Shown here piece after piece: positions 1 to 7,103 of a stretch of DNA of 33,413 nucleotides (its first letter is position 1; every line of letters starts with the position of its first letter). The notes under the pieces are model-generated. The model was not told the DNA's origin. It searched no databases and saw only the letters and a program-made list of their open reading frames with translations. The stretch lies in assembly GCA_028713005.1 (NCBI GenBank), contig JAQTPC010000001.1:1-33413 (forward strand), read 5' to 3'. This DNA is from Minisyncoccota bacterium. GTDB taxonomy: Bacteria > Patescibacteriota > Minisyncoccia > Phycocordibacterales > PALSA-1337. The position numbers and the translations under genes were made by a program.

Positions 1-173
1 TCCCGCTTGAAACGGCGATAATTTTTGTCGATCTCGGCCTGCCGTTTCAGGATGGCTCGTTGCGCCTGCGCCGCGAGTTTTGCCTGAACTTTGGCGTAAT
101 CGGCGGCCTGCTTCGCATCCACCACCGCCTGTTCAAAGGTGAACAATGACTGATCGGCAAATGATGTATTCAT
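1..173 (-). CDS. Partial hypothetical protein (N-terminus only)
   Basis: An open frame runs leftwards from an ATG at 173-171 and leaves the window, so only about 57 N-terminal residues are visible. They begin MNTSFADQSLFTFEQAV and continue into an Ala/Gln/Lys/Arg-rich stretch typical of an amphipathic or coiled-coil helix. The start overlaps the stop of the gene before it by four bases (ATGA), the same coupling seen twice upstream, so this is the third gene of a leftward operon. The function is not recognised. The frame and start are well supported by the overlap; the identity is unknown. Confidence 0.6.
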   Translation of the reverse strand, partial: MNTSFADQSLFTFEQAVVDAKQAADYAKVQAKLAAQAQRAILKRQAEIDKNYRRFKR

Positions 174-475
174 TTGCGACGCGGGTTGAGGATTTTCACC
201 TCGGCATGAGGTGAGACACGAAACAGCTTTGGTGGCGGTTGAAACCGCACCGGCTTGTCGAACCTTGTTTTGAAGTCCCGCACCCGCTGGTTCATGATGA
301 CAACCGCCGAACAATCATTGACGCGAATGACCCGGCACAACCGTTCGTTGAATCGGAAGACATCCCCGGCCCGCAACCGGAAGGGATGTTCCGCAACCTG
401 CCAGATGATGCCGAATTCGGCTTGGTTCGGATCGTGTCCGTTGCGCTTCTTGCCGGGTGGTGGTTTCTTTTTCAT
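170..475 (-). CDS. Small basic hypothetical protein, element-encoded
   Basis: A 101-residue protein starts MKKKPPPGKKRNGHD and carries a Lys/Arg-rich N-terminus, then a compact mixed segment with FGIIWQVAEHPFRLRAGDVF. The short beta-rich pattern (RAGDVFRFNERLCRVIRVND) could be a small barrel fold, but I do not recognise a family. Its ATG overlaps the stop of the preceding zinc-ribbon-like gene (ATGA at 472-475), and its own stop overlaps the next gene, which argues strongly for a translated operon member. The rightward frame over the same bases is an antisense shadow. The basic charge would suit nucleic-acid contact; that is inference only. Confidence 0.62.
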   Translation of the reverse strand: MKKKPPPGKKRNGHDPNQAEFGIIWQVAEHPFRLRAGDVFRFNERLCRVIRVNDCSAVVIMNQRVRDFKTRFDKPVRFQPPPKLFRVSPHAEVKILNPRRK

Positions 476-801
476 AACCCGAAGTCCTCCATCGTAGAAG
501 CAATGCCGTCCTCGTCGTCACCCAACAATTCGACGATGCCAGCTTTCATGGCGGCACGGTCGGGATCGGGCTTGGCATCCTTGGGGCAACAGGGACACCG
601 CATGACATTGAAGATCGAGCTGCCGAACTCATAGCCAACGACCTTCAATTTTTCCCGATAGCGGTCGAGCAGCCTTGATTTCGGTGATAATTCTGTCCAC
701 GCCTTCGCTTCGGTGTGGGACAGGTCGGTTTCAAAGATGGCGTCGTGCCGCAGGTGATATGTATCCCACGGCTCGCCACAGGTGGTGCAATGAACATCCA
801 T
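472..801 (-). CDS. Zinc-ribbon-like hypothetical protein
   Basis: This 109-residue protein opens with MDVHCTTCGEPWDTYHLRHD and has a second cysteine cluster, RCPCCP, about 70 residues in. The two CxxC-type knuckles (C5/C8 and the later pair) could hold one zinc ion. The start at 801 is chosen because a strong Shine-Dalgarno (AAAGGAG) lies just upstream; an in-frame upstream ATG near 918 would instead read through the palindrome at 894-913. The C-terminus is acidic. It is the first gene of a three-gene leftward operon and lies behind one copy of the repeated palindrome. I infer an accessory DNA- or RNA-binding role, with no named family. Confidence 0.65.
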   Translation of the reverse strand: MDVHCTTCGEPWDTYHLRHDAIFETDLSHTEAKAWTELSPKSRLLDRYREKLKVVGYEFGSSIFNVMRCPCCPKDAKPDPDRAAMKAGIVELLGDDEDGIASTMEDFGL

Positions 802-880
802 GATGAATCTCCTTTCGGTGTGTGGTTGAAATGAACCCTGAATACCCAACGTGAAGAATGCCATGCCGTCACGAGGAGGA

Positions 881-913
881 AGGAGACGGGTAAACTTGCC
901 GAGAGAGGCAAGT
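881..913 (-). promoter_or_regulatory. Repeated palindromic operator, copy A
   Basis: The inverted repeat ACTTGCC-N6-GGCAAGT (894-900 and 907-913) is followed, on the gene-reading strand, by the conserved one-sided tail TTTACCCGTCTCCT (894 down to 881). The same composite appears at 3856-3888, 4806-4838 and, inverted, at 10366-10395. Here it points at the zinc-ribbon operon, 93 bases before its start codon. The six-base spacer differs in every copy while the arms and tail are kept, which is what a protein-binding site would look like. Confidence 0.7.
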
Positions 914-970
914 GACAAATCAAATCTGAATCAGAAAATGTAGAAATTGACGCGCCCCCAACAATGAAAG

Positions 971-1636
971 ATGATTTTTCCCATGCTCAAGGGCACTCAA
1001 ATTATTCAGCAAATTCAAATGGTCTTTGAAATCTGTGGTGGGTGGTGGTCAGCCATGAGCGGGGCCATTTCAATCCCATTCGGCTTCATCGCGCTTTTTG
1101 CAGAGGGAAATCCCAGGACCTATTTTGCGGCGCTTGCCTTTATTGCCCTCTGGGTTTTCGCCATCGGCGTTGTCCGAAAGAACTACAAGATACTGGTGAT
1201 ACAGAAACCTGAAAGGACTCGGGCGTTGTTGACAAAGATGGTTGACAGCATTCGCTCTGAAAAGCCCATCAGGACCGGATCTGTTGCCAATGACTATTGG
1301 AGAAGCATGCAGCCTGCCGATCCTATCGGTGCGCTGATAAAATTTTCAGATGAGATTCAAAGTGAAGACGATCTCAAATGGCTCTGCGGGGAATTCATTA
1401 AGCTTGGATATGTCAGCCCTTTCAAGCCATTCGAGCCGCAGTTGGGAAAAGATGTTGCTTGGCTGCCCATATTAAAGGAAGCGCGACTGAACCAGCATGA
1501 GATAAAAGATCAGGGCCGGCTTCTTCAGTTCCTTGCCTTAACTTGGACAGGCAAAGAAATGTGGAAACAGGGGCAAGCGCGTGTGACGGCAAACCCGACC
1601 CTCGAAAATGAAACCGTTTCGGTGAGGAACGAATAA
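971..1636 (+). CDS. Membrane-anchored hypothetical protein
   Basis: A 221-residue protein has two hydrophobic segments near the N-terminus (about residues 22-45, with GGWWSAMSGAISIPFGFIAL, and 50-68, with YFAALAFIALWVFAIGVV), followed by a charged cytosolic domain of about 150 residues. I recognise no domain in the soluble part, though ...LICxEFIKLGYV-like spacing and WLPILKEARLNQ suggest an all-helical fold. It is the only rightward gene in the first 5 kb and has no palindrome pointing at it. The start may be 971 or the Met at 983; neither has a convincing ribosome site. It could be a small effector with a membrane anchor, but nothing in the sequence proves that. Confidence 0.6.
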   Translation: MIFPMLKGTQIIQQIQMVFEICGGWWSAMSGAISIPFGFIALFAEGNPRTYFAALAFIALWVFAIGVVRKNYKILVIQKPERTRALLTKMVDSIRSEKPIRTGSVANDYWRSMQPADPIGALIKFSDEIQSEDDLKWLCGEFIKLGYVSPFKPFEPQLGKDVAWLPILKEARLNQHEIKDQGRLLQFLALTWTGKEMWKQGQARVTANPTLENETVSVRNE

Positions 1637-1637
1637 A

Positions 1638-1662
1638 AGCCCCGCGACTGAATCGCGGGGCT
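1638..1662 (-). terminator. Rho-independent terminator of the primase operon
   Basis: A perfect 10-base stem (AGCCCCGCGA / TCGCGGGGCT) closes a five-base loop. On the minus strand it is followed by TTTT, so it terminates the leftward methylase operon; on the plus strand there is no T-run. Confidence 0.75.
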
Positions 1663-1667
1663 ATGAA

Positions 1668-2411
1668 CTAAAGAACGAACTCTTGCTGTTGCAACGACGA
1701 TTGAATCCGCTCCACTTCAAACGGCGCGGGCGGCTCTCCCTGTTCCTTCGCCTCCGGCGTCTGTGGCCGTAAGACATAGGGAAGCCAGGGAGCGATGTAA
1801 TGGATGTTCGACCACGCTGCCCAATACTCACTGGACAGCGTGTTGCCGTGGATGACTCGTGTGGGAATACCCCACAGTGTTGTGTTGATGAACGCCATGT
1901 CGCAAGCCGTGCGATTGATGTCAATCGCCGTCACCCGCAACCGGCGTCTCACCTCCGGCGAACACGCTTCACCCACCGACAGAATCATCGCTCCCGCACC
2001 GCAGGCCGGTTCACAGACAGTGATCGGCCCTTCAGTCGGCAATGATTCCATATCGCCCATCGTCATTTTTGCCATTAGGTCGCAGACGTGTTTCGGCGTG
2101 TGAAATTCGCCGTTCCATTTTTGTCCCTTCGTCGAGATGGCGCAATCCATGTAGTAGCCGCCCAAAATGTCCTCGAACGGTTTGGATTCCATCTCGCTCA
2201 CCAGTGCGCCAAGTGCTTTCGCGAACAATTCCAAGCCAGCTTTGTCCCATTGTTTGGCTTCCTCCAGATATTCCGCCTCGCGCGTCTGCGCGGCGACCGC
2301 ACAGGCGGCGAGACGGATGAAGGCGTCAAAGACACGGCGCGTGTCGTGACGGCGGAACAAGGGTTCAAGGATGGTTCGGAAATCGCTCAGTGGCGATTTC
2401 CGGGCACTCAC
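1668..2411 (-). CDS. N-6 adenine DNA methylase-like protein
   Basis: The product is 247 residues if translation starts at the GTG (2411-2409) that overlaps the stop of the DUF6166 gene (GTGA). It shows the order expected of an N6-adenine methyltransferase: GEFHTP (residues 101-106, motif X region), the AdoMet-binding CEPACGAGA (133-141, motif I) and AIDIN (162-166, acidic motif II). The catalytic (D/N)PP(Y/F) motif IV is not found: where it is expected the protein reads HGNTLSSEYW. It may thus bind AdoMet or DNA without methylating, or use a diverged motif. Length is short for HsdM-type enzymes (around 500) but fits plasmid-borne short forms. It is last in a coupled operon with the primase and DUF6166 genes. 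No restriction endonuclease lies nearby, so it could protect or mark the element. Confidence 0.78.
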   Translation of the reverse strand: MSARKSPLSDFRTILEPLFRRHDTRRVFDAFIRLAACAVAAQTREAEYLEEAKQWDKAGLELFAKALGALVSEMESKPFEDILGGYYMDCAISTKGQKWNGEFHTPKHVCDLMAKMTMGDMESLPTEGPITVCEPACGAGAMILSVGEACSPEVRRRLRVTAIDINRTACDMAFINTTLWGIPTRVIHGNTLSSEYWAAWSNIHYIAPWLPYVLRPQTPEAKEQGEPPAPFEVERIQSSLQQQEFVL

Positions 2412-2728
2412 AAAGCGCCTTCCGGTATTGGTTCCTGAAGTTCTTGAAGCACCCGCTCTATTTCCCCCGTGGTGATTTCCCATGACCGATGTGGCAAAGC
2501 CGCGATGACCGCCCATTTGAAGCGTTGGTGGAAGCTTACCGCCTGTTCGTCATTCCTGCAATGATCGGCCAGAATGGCAAGGGCCAGTTGGGCCGGCCCG
2601 CTGCCTCCATAGCCCCATTCAAACCCCGTTGGACTGTGATTCCACAGGTCCAGCCGGGGATTCAAGCGGCGTCCGTCCACCGTGACGATGACGGCATACC
2701 CCTCGCGCCGGCCTGAATACTGTTTCAT
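2408..2728 (-). CDS. DUF6166 domain protein
   Basis: A 106-residue protein has the core I associate with DUF6166: a YxG start, a Val/Leu-rich strand, then SPTGFEWGYGGSGPAQLAL and a helical C-terminal part. The biochemical role of this family is not known to me. Members often sit on plasmids and in phage-like islands. Its ATG overlaps the primase stop (ATGA at 2725-2728) and its TGA overlaps the methylase GTG, so the three proteins are very probably made together in related amounts. The conserved WGYGGSGP loop looks like a ligand-binding turn; that is inference. Confidence 0.8.
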   Translation of the reverse strand: MKQYSGRREGYAVIVTVDGRRLNPRLDLWNHSPTGFEWGYGGSGPAQLALAILADHCRNDEQAVSFHQRFKWAVIAALPHRSWEITTGEIERVLQELQEPIPEGAL

Positions 2729-3762
2729 TTCAGGCCCTCCACGATGTCCGCCAACTCGTCGTCGGTGAGATGTTCGGGTTCCATGTCAGGCCGTTCAAAC
2801 TGATGCACCCGGACGTAACAGAACTTGGACAGACGAACCACGATGTCCTCTCGCCCGGTAATGCCCGCCTCATTTTCATCGAGCATGATGATGATGTGAC
2901 TGTCACGCTTGACGTAGTGCCGGATCATTTCCTCCTGCACTGAAGACATGCTGCTGCCCATGAGGGCTACGACTTTCTTGTAGCCGTGGTCATGGATTTT
3001 CATGCAATCGAAGAAACCCTCGACGATGAGCAATGGTTTGTCGGCTGGCTCTCTGAACGCCCGGTCAATGTTGAACAACTCCTGCGATTTCTTGAATCCC
3101 GGCGGGAGCTTGTATTTTTCCGTGTCCTTGTCCGGTGGTTCACCGGGGAAGCGACCGGCATACGCCACGACTTCACCCTTGGGGTTGTGGATGGGAATGA
3201 CGATTCGGCCGGTCATCATGCCTTTGGAGCAGAAACCGATTCCAAAATCTATGATGGTTTCCTCGGACAATCCGCGCTCAACGAGATACGGATGTTTTCG
3301 GTCCAGCTTGTCCAACCGAAACTTCAAAGGCGTATTGGGCTCAGCCTTTTCTGCTGGGGCCGGTGATGTGGCCGTCCGTGTCGCCGGCCTCGGCGCTGGC
3401 TTGGATGTCGGTGTAGCTTCATCGGTTCCGCTTTCATCGTGGTCTGCGGACATGGCCTCGGGATCGAGGTTGAACCATTCGATGGCTTTGAGTGCCGCCG
3501 CATGAATGCTCACATCTTCCATCTCGGCGATGAAATCGAGGACGTTCCCGCCGTGCTTGCACTCGCTAAAGCAATTCCAGATATTCTTGCTGATGCTGAT
3601 ACGGAACTGCGTCGGGTTGCTGCCCCGATGAATCGGGCACGGGCCACTCAAGCTGTCAGTGCCACGCTTGAACTTGTCCAGGATGCCGTAGTGCGTGAGC
3701 ACCTGCTCCATGCTGATTGCTGTTTTGATGGCTTTGAAGTCAACGTAAGGTGTTTTAGACAT
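2725..3762 (-). CDS. DNA primase with CHC2 zinc finger and TOPRIM domain
   Basis: This 345-residue protein should synthesise RNA primers for element replication. The zinc finger is visible at residues 42-68 (CPIH, then CFSEC after a short beta hairpin), followed by GGNVLDFIAE. A Pro/Ala/Thr-rich linker (about 110-145) leads to the catalytic core. TOPRIM signatures are LLIVEGFFD (Glu near 248) and MLDENEAG (near 290), the latter replacing the more usual DxDxAG. It lacks the C-terminal helicase-binding domain of DnaG (about 580-600 residues), as many mobile-element primases do. The start at 3762 is set by the ribosome site AGGAGA; the in-frame Met at 3822 lacks one. First gene of a three-gene operon behind palindrome copy B. 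Confidence 0.88.
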   Translation of the reverse strand: MSKTPYVDFKAIKTAISMEQVLTHYGILDKFKRGTDSLSGPCPIHRGSNPTQFRISISKNIWNCFSECKHGGNVLDFIAEMEDVSIHAAALKAIEWFNLDPEAMSADHDESGTDEATPTSKPAPRPATRTATSPAPAEKAEPNTPLKFRLDKLDRKHPYLVERGLSEETIIDFGIGFCSKGMMTGRIVIPIHNPKGEVVAYAGRFPGEPPDKDTEKYKLPPGFKKSQELFNIDRAFREPADKPLLIVEGFFDCMKIHDHGYKKVVALMGSSMSSVQEEMIRHYVKRDSHIIIMLDENEAGITGREDIVVRLSKFCYVRVHQFERPDMEPEHLTDDELADIVEGLK

Positions 3763-3853
3763 GATTCTCCTATTGGTATTTGGTTGTGATTGAACTACTG
3801 GCGGTTCGGAAATGAACCGCATTCACAGGCCATGCTACCGCCGGGCAGAAAAA

Positions 3854-4774
3854 TCAGGAGACGGGTAAAGTTGCCGAATCTGGCAAGTCGAGAAGCGGAG
3901 ACAATTCGCCAGTTTTGCCATTACGAAAGACGGGGGAGAACAAATCTTTTTCCAAAACTGATGTGTCGGCAAAAAGGAACAGGCCATGGCCACGCTTTAA
4001 TTTGGAACACGCATCAAGAAGTGACTGCACTCTCGCGGCAATGGTCGTGACGGTAAGAACACGGAAACGATGAATACCAAGCTGGCGCACATGAACCTTG
4101 TTGCTCCATGTTGATTCGTATGCGAGCAACTTGCGACGAAAGGATGTTTGAAAAAGATTTTTGCGGACAACAGGCATCGTCCCCCGGTCAGCCTCAAGGA
4201 AGAAGTAGGCCCGCTCTGGTCGGCCTGCGCGGTCGGTGAATTCCAAGGCAAACACGCGGTCGGGGATGACACCGAGCTTCATGCCACCCTCAATCTTCAC
4301 CCACCACTGGAAAGGCTGTTTGGCTGCGGGAAGATCCAGTTCGTCTTCGTAGAGCAACCGAACACCATGTTTCAGACAGGCCCGTTCAATGGACAGCATT
4401 GTCTCGGACACCAGCAGCGCATGTTCAAGAAATACCTGGCCCACCGTCCGGTTTTTCTCGCTCCACAAATGACTGTCGCCGAATTCCTGCTTCAACAGCA
4501 TTCCACCCTTGGTGCTCAAGCCATATACGATGGGGCGGGTGCCGGGCTGGTCATATCTTTGGAGTTGGACGCGGGGCCGCTCCAAGAATCCGTGATGATA
4601 CAGCAACTTCAATCGCCGCAGCACTTGCAGGGAACTGCTGCCAGTCAGGGCGATGATCTGAAGGGAATTCAAAAAGCGATGCCGGTGAACGAGTCGGATG
4701 ATGGTGCGGTCGCGCCCGGTCAATTGCATCGGGGCGACGGCGGCGCGCTTGAAACGGGGAAGTCTTTTTTGCAT
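3854..4774 (-). CDS. Replication-relaxation family protein
   Basis: This 306-residue protein fits the replication-relaxation family (Replic_Relax), found on plasmids and conjugative elements and thought to help start replication or transfer. Residues about 16-80 form a winged-helix region: LTGRDRTIIRLVHRHRFLNS, then SLQVLRRLKLLYHHGFLERP. The body includes the family-like VIPDRVFALEF and YFFLEADRGTMPV. The last residues, LPDSATLPVS, are encoded by the repeated palindrome, so the C-terminus may be fixed by DNA rather than protein selection. Another palindrome copy lies 45 bases upstream of the ATG. The start codon follows GGCGGG, a weak and close ribosome site. A long frame on the opposite strand is a shadow. 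Confidence 0.85.
   Translation of the reverse strand: MQKRLPRFKRAAVAPMQLTGRDRTIIRLVHRHRFLNSLQIIALTGSSSLQVLRRLKLLYHHGFLERPRVQLQRYDQPGTRPIVYGLSTKGGMLLKQEFGDSHLWSEKNRTVGQVFLEHALLVSETMLSIERACLKHGVRLLYEDELDLPAAKQPFQWWVKIEGGMKLGVIPDRVFALEFTDRAGRPERAYFFLEADRGTMPVVRKNLFQTSFRRKLLAYESTWSNKVHVRQLGIHRFRVLTVTTIAARVQSLLDACSKLKRGHGLFLFADTSVLEKDLFSPVFRNGKTGELSPLLDLPDSATLPVS
3856..3888 (-). promoter_or_regulatory. Repeated palindromic operator, copy B
   Basis: AGTTGCC / GGCAAGT arms (3869-3875, 3882-3888) sit around the spacer GAATCT, with the conserved tail down to 3856. It lies 107 bases before the primase start. It is unusual in that it overlaps the last codons of the replication-relaxation gene, so the final residues of that protein are dictated by the site. 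One base in the left arm differs from the other copies. Confidence 0.7.
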
Positions 4775-4805
4775 CCCGCCACAATGACGGGGATGAGGAA
4801 AAGGC

Positions 4806-4838
4806 GGGAGACGGGTGAACTTGCCAATGGTGGCAAGT
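4806..4838 (-). promoter_or_regulatory. Repeated palindromic operator, copy C
   Basis: ACTTGCC / GGCAAGT arms (4819-4825, 4832-4838) surround the spacer AATGGT, with the conserved tail toward the replication-relaxation gene, whose ATG is 45 bases away. This is the copy expected to control the replication gene itself. Confidence 0.72.
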
Positions 4839-4927
4839 TACTACTCAGCTTTTTTATTAATTTTCCCTACAAATCATACGTTCAATGAGTTTTCTCGCTT
4901 AAAAACTACACTAATTCTTGTTTTTTA

Positions 4928-4956
4928 TTGCCATTGAAAAACAGTTTTGCTAAAGT
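4928..4956 (+). promoter_or_regulatory. Predicted sigma-70 promoter for the structured leader and small membrane protein
   Basis: TTGCCA (4928-4933) and TAAAGT (4951-4956) are separated by 17 bases. Transcription would begin near 4963, just before the hairpin-rich leader. The 90 bases to the left (4839-4927) are AT-rich and hold nothing else that I can identify. Confidence 0.5.
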
Positions 4957-4962
4957 GATTAG

Positions 4963-5078
4963 ACCTCGGAAGGCCGCATGGTGGAATGCGGTGGTGGGGA
5001 AGCTATGATTTATGTGTTTTTGGCACATGAATTAAGCTGGTTCCAAGCCATAACGAATATGCCAGTCGTGGTTTTGGA
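4963..5078 (+). ncRNA. Candidate structured 5' leader RNA
   Basis: Between the predicted promoter and the small ORF at 5112 lie two folds. CCGCAT-N6-ATGCGG is a perfect hairpin near 4974-4991. A longer stem pairs ATTTATGTG with CACATGAAT (one G-U pair) around a seven-base loop, bracketed by two AGCT copies, near 5007-5038. Purine-rich bases (GGTGGTGGGGAAG) link the two. I compared it by eye with cobalamin, c-di-GMP and hok-type leaders and saw none of their conserved cores. It may be a regulatory leader of the small membrane protein or a separate RNA. Confidence 0.4.
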
Positions 5079-5111
5079 CAAGTTACATAATCGCAAAATA
5101 GAAGTTGTATT

Positions 5112-5339
5112 ATGAAAACACCTAGAAAGCGGACTTCGTTAGTAGTAGTTAATGCGTTGGTTGCAGTTTTGAAAGATTGCAAAAACTTGGTAGTAAGTTC
5201 CTACAGGCTTGTAAAAGCCACACTGGCATTCTTGCCCAAGCATCTCCTAGTCTCCTTGCTAGTCTCCTTAATACTGGTTGCGCTTGCCGTATTGGAGCGC
5301 CTCATTATACGGGGAGATTTTGACCGCTGGATCGCGTAG
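5112..5339 (+). CDS. Small single-span membrane protein
   Basis: A 75-residue protein begins MKTPRKRTSLVVVNALVAVL and has one clear membrane segment, HLLVSLLVSLILVALAVL (about residues 45-62), followed by a short charged tail. The basic N-terminus and single span give it the look of small membrane toxins or holin-like proteins, but there is no family match I can name. Support for being real comes from its setting: promoter at 4928, leader RNA, and a strong terminator 25 bases after the stop. The ribosome site (AGAAG) is weak. Toxin function is speculation. Confidence 0.5.
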   Translation: MKTPRKRTSLVVVNALVAVLKDCKNLVVSSYRLVKATLAFLPKHLLVSLLVSLILVALAVLERLIIRGDFDRWIA

Positions 5340-5363
5340 TCAATCTGCTCTGCTGATTCCAAT

Positions 5364-5398
5364 CCCCGTTGCTGCCTTGGTGGCAACGGGGGTCTTTT
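5364..5398 (+). terminator. Rho-independent terminator after the small membrane protein
   Basis: A perfect nine-base stem, CCCCGTTGC / GCAACGGGG, with a ten-base loop is followed by GTCTTTT. It is 25 bases past the stop codon at 5339. Confidence 0.75.
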
Positions 5399-5409
5399 GG
5401 ACAAAAGTA

Positions 5410-5482
5410 AACCCACCCTGTTTTGGCCAGAGTGGGTTCGGTGAACCCTTATTGGGGCGTGATAGAAGGCACGCCTCAATAA
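5410..5482. repeat. Cluster of strong inverted repeats
   Basis: AACCCAC / GTGGGTT (5410-5416, 5432-5438) is followed by an overlapping alternative GGGTT / AACCC (5434-5438, 5444-5448). Then comes a 13-base stem with one G-T pair, TTATTGGGGCGTG / CACGCCTCAATAA (5449-5461, 5470-5482), around an eight-base loop. None ends in a clear T-run, so they are not ordinary terminators. No gene is seen in 5340-5615; these hairpins and the one at 5535 are its whole content. Confidence 0.6.
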
Positions 5483-5534
5483 GTCGTTCTAAATCAATCT
5501 AGCACGATGCGTTTAAGCCTGCAAATGGCAACGC

Positions 5535-5568
5535 CCTGTTTCTTTTGAAAACAGGTCAAAGCATTTTT
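5535..5568 (+). terminator. Weak hairpin with downstream T-run
   Basis: CCTGTTT / AAACAGG (5535-5541, 5549-5555) with a seven-base loop; TTTTT follows only nine bases later. It could be a poor terminator, or part of the hairpin cluster. Confidence 0.3.
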
Positions 5569-5615
5569 ACGAATTGCAACGGCCACGGTTAAGTAATTTG
5601 CATAAAATTGGCTGT

Positions 5616-6902
5616 CTAGTCAACTACTAACAGTTCAAGCCACCCTTTCAACTTGGCTTCAATCTCACCACGCGGCATCGCAAACCGCCCACGCGACCGG
5701 GCAATGATTTCGTTTCTCCGGCCGGTGTAGCTTTCCAGCGGCGGCAGCATTCTTGACCGGAATGGCTCTTGGTTCGCGCCTTCGACGAGCAGCTTCACTA
5801 CGGCTTCATATCGCTCTAAGTCGGCTAGGGCCGTGGCCGAAATCGTTTTGCCGAATTCCTTCGTCATCAATTCCGCATCGGGATAGCCGATGCGGAAGGC
5901 AATCAGTGTTCCCACGTTGCCAAACACCGCCTGCCGGATCGTTTCAGGTAGTTGATCAATGTATTGATGAGACAACGTAAGGCAGAGCCGGTATTTGCGT
6001 GCTTCTGCCAGAATCGAGGCAAAGGCATCCGTCGAAAAGTTCTGGAACTCGTCAATGAACAGGTAAAAATCCCGGCGTTCGGATTCCGGCTTGGTGGAAC
6101 GCGCCATTGCACCAAGCTGGAACTGCGTCACCAAGAGCGATCCAAGCAGGTTTGCCTTGTCGTGCCCGAGCTGGCCTTTGGACAGATTGGCGATGAACAG
6201 CCCGGCGTTGTTCATCACATACGGAATATCAACCTTGCTCTGAACCTGTCCCAGGATGTTGCGGATGACGGGATTCAGCAGGAACTGACCGATTTTGTTC
6301 TGTATCGGCGCAATGGCTTCCTGTTTAAAGCGCTCGTCGTAGCTCTCATATTCTTCGACCCAAAACGATTTGATGAACGGGTCTTTGATCCGCTCCACCA
6401 CGCGGGCACGGTAGTCCCGGTCGGTGAGCAGCCGATTGACGCCCAACAGTGTTTCGTCCCGGCAATCGAGCAAAGCCGACACGGCATTGTAGAGAATGTA
6501 TTCAAGCCTCGGTCCCCACGAATCCCGCCAGATGCCCTTGAACGCTGCCACAATGCCGGATGCGACTAGGTGTCGGCTATCAGGTGGGACATCGTGAATC
6601 ACATTCAAGCCGACGGGAAATTCGATGTCGCCCGGATTGAAATACACGACGCCATCCGCCCGTTTGGGCGGAATGTGATTCAACAACTCCTCGGACAAGT
6701 CCCCGTGTGGATCAATGACCCCCACGCCATGCCCCAAGGCGATGTGCTGCAAAATCAGATTTCGCAGCAGGGTCGTCTTGCCGGAGCCGGTTTTCCCGAT
6801 GATATAGATATGCTGGCGCTCATCCACGGCGGCAATGCCAAAGGGCTGGGGTTCGCCCCAGCCATGCCGTTCGCCGATGGTGATGTGTGGTTGATTGTTC
6901 AT
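5616..6902 (-). CDS. VirD4/TraG-type DNA-transfer ATPase (type IV secretion DNA-binding domain)
   Basis: A 428-residue ATPase is expected at the membrane, where it would couple DNA to a transfer channel. Walker A is GKTGSGKTT (residues 36-44), preceded by FGIAAVDERQHIYII, a lead-in common to this family. VIDPHGDLSEELL follows, then a helical region, then Walker B in YLFIDEFQNF (Asp near 282). SHQYIDQLP after it is the usual sensor segment. There is no N-terminal transmembrane domain, so it is a soluble form. The start at 6902 is chosen for alignment to the family lead-in; upstream in-frame Mets at 6965 and 7055 would add an unconserved Arg-rich stretch. No relaxase or channel gene is visible nearby. 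Long frames on the opposite strand are shadows. Confidence 0.85.
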   Translation of the reverse strand: MNNQPHITIGERHGWGEPQPFGIAAVDERQHIYIIGKTGSGKTTLLRNLILQHIALGHGVGVIDPHGDLSEELLNHIPPKRADGVVYFNPGDIEFPVGLNVIHDVPPDSRHLVASGIVAAFKGIWRDSWGPRLEYILYNAVSALLDCRDETLLGVNRLLTDRDYRARVVERIKDPFIKSFWVEEYESYDERFKQEAIAPIQNKIGQFLLNPVIRNILGQVQSKVDIPYVMNNAGLFIANLSKGQLGHDKANLLGSLLVTQFQLGAMARSTKPESERRDFYLFIDEFQNFSTDAFASILAEARKYRLCLTLSHQYIDQLPETIRQAVFGNVGTLIAFRIGYPDAELMTKEFGKTISATALADLERYEAVVKLLVEGANQEPFRSRMLPPLESYTGRRNEIIARSRGRFAMPRGEIEAKLKGWLELLVVD

Positions 6903-7103
6903 GGTGCCAGAACCAGCCACCGCACTCCTGCCGCAATGAACAATCCGGCCTGTGGTGGATTTCATACGGACGCGCCGGCAGAAGTGCTTTGGGGCACGCC
7001 GGCGAGGTAATGAGTGGCTGGTTGTGAAATCCGAACGGGGAAGCCATCGTAGCATGGGGCTCGAAAAACGGACGCGCCGGTTGGCGCGGCTGTTTCAAAA
7101 GAG

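Noticed and set aside
2986-3505. Rightward proteins over the primase gene
   Set aside because: Antisense to a protein with clear zinc-finger and TOPRIM motifs.
4148-4888. Rightward 246-residue protein
   Set aside because: It is antisense to the replication-relaxation gene and runs through the palindrome; no ribosome site or family features.
4963-5078. Known riboswitch (cobalamin or c-di-GMP type) or hok-like leader
   Set aside because: None of the conserved cores of these RNAs is seen, and the protein downstream is not a member of the matching families.
5952-7010. Rightward proteins of 205 and 146 residues over the transfer ATPase
   Set aside because: They lie antisense to a gene with intact Walker motifs and have no recognisable features.
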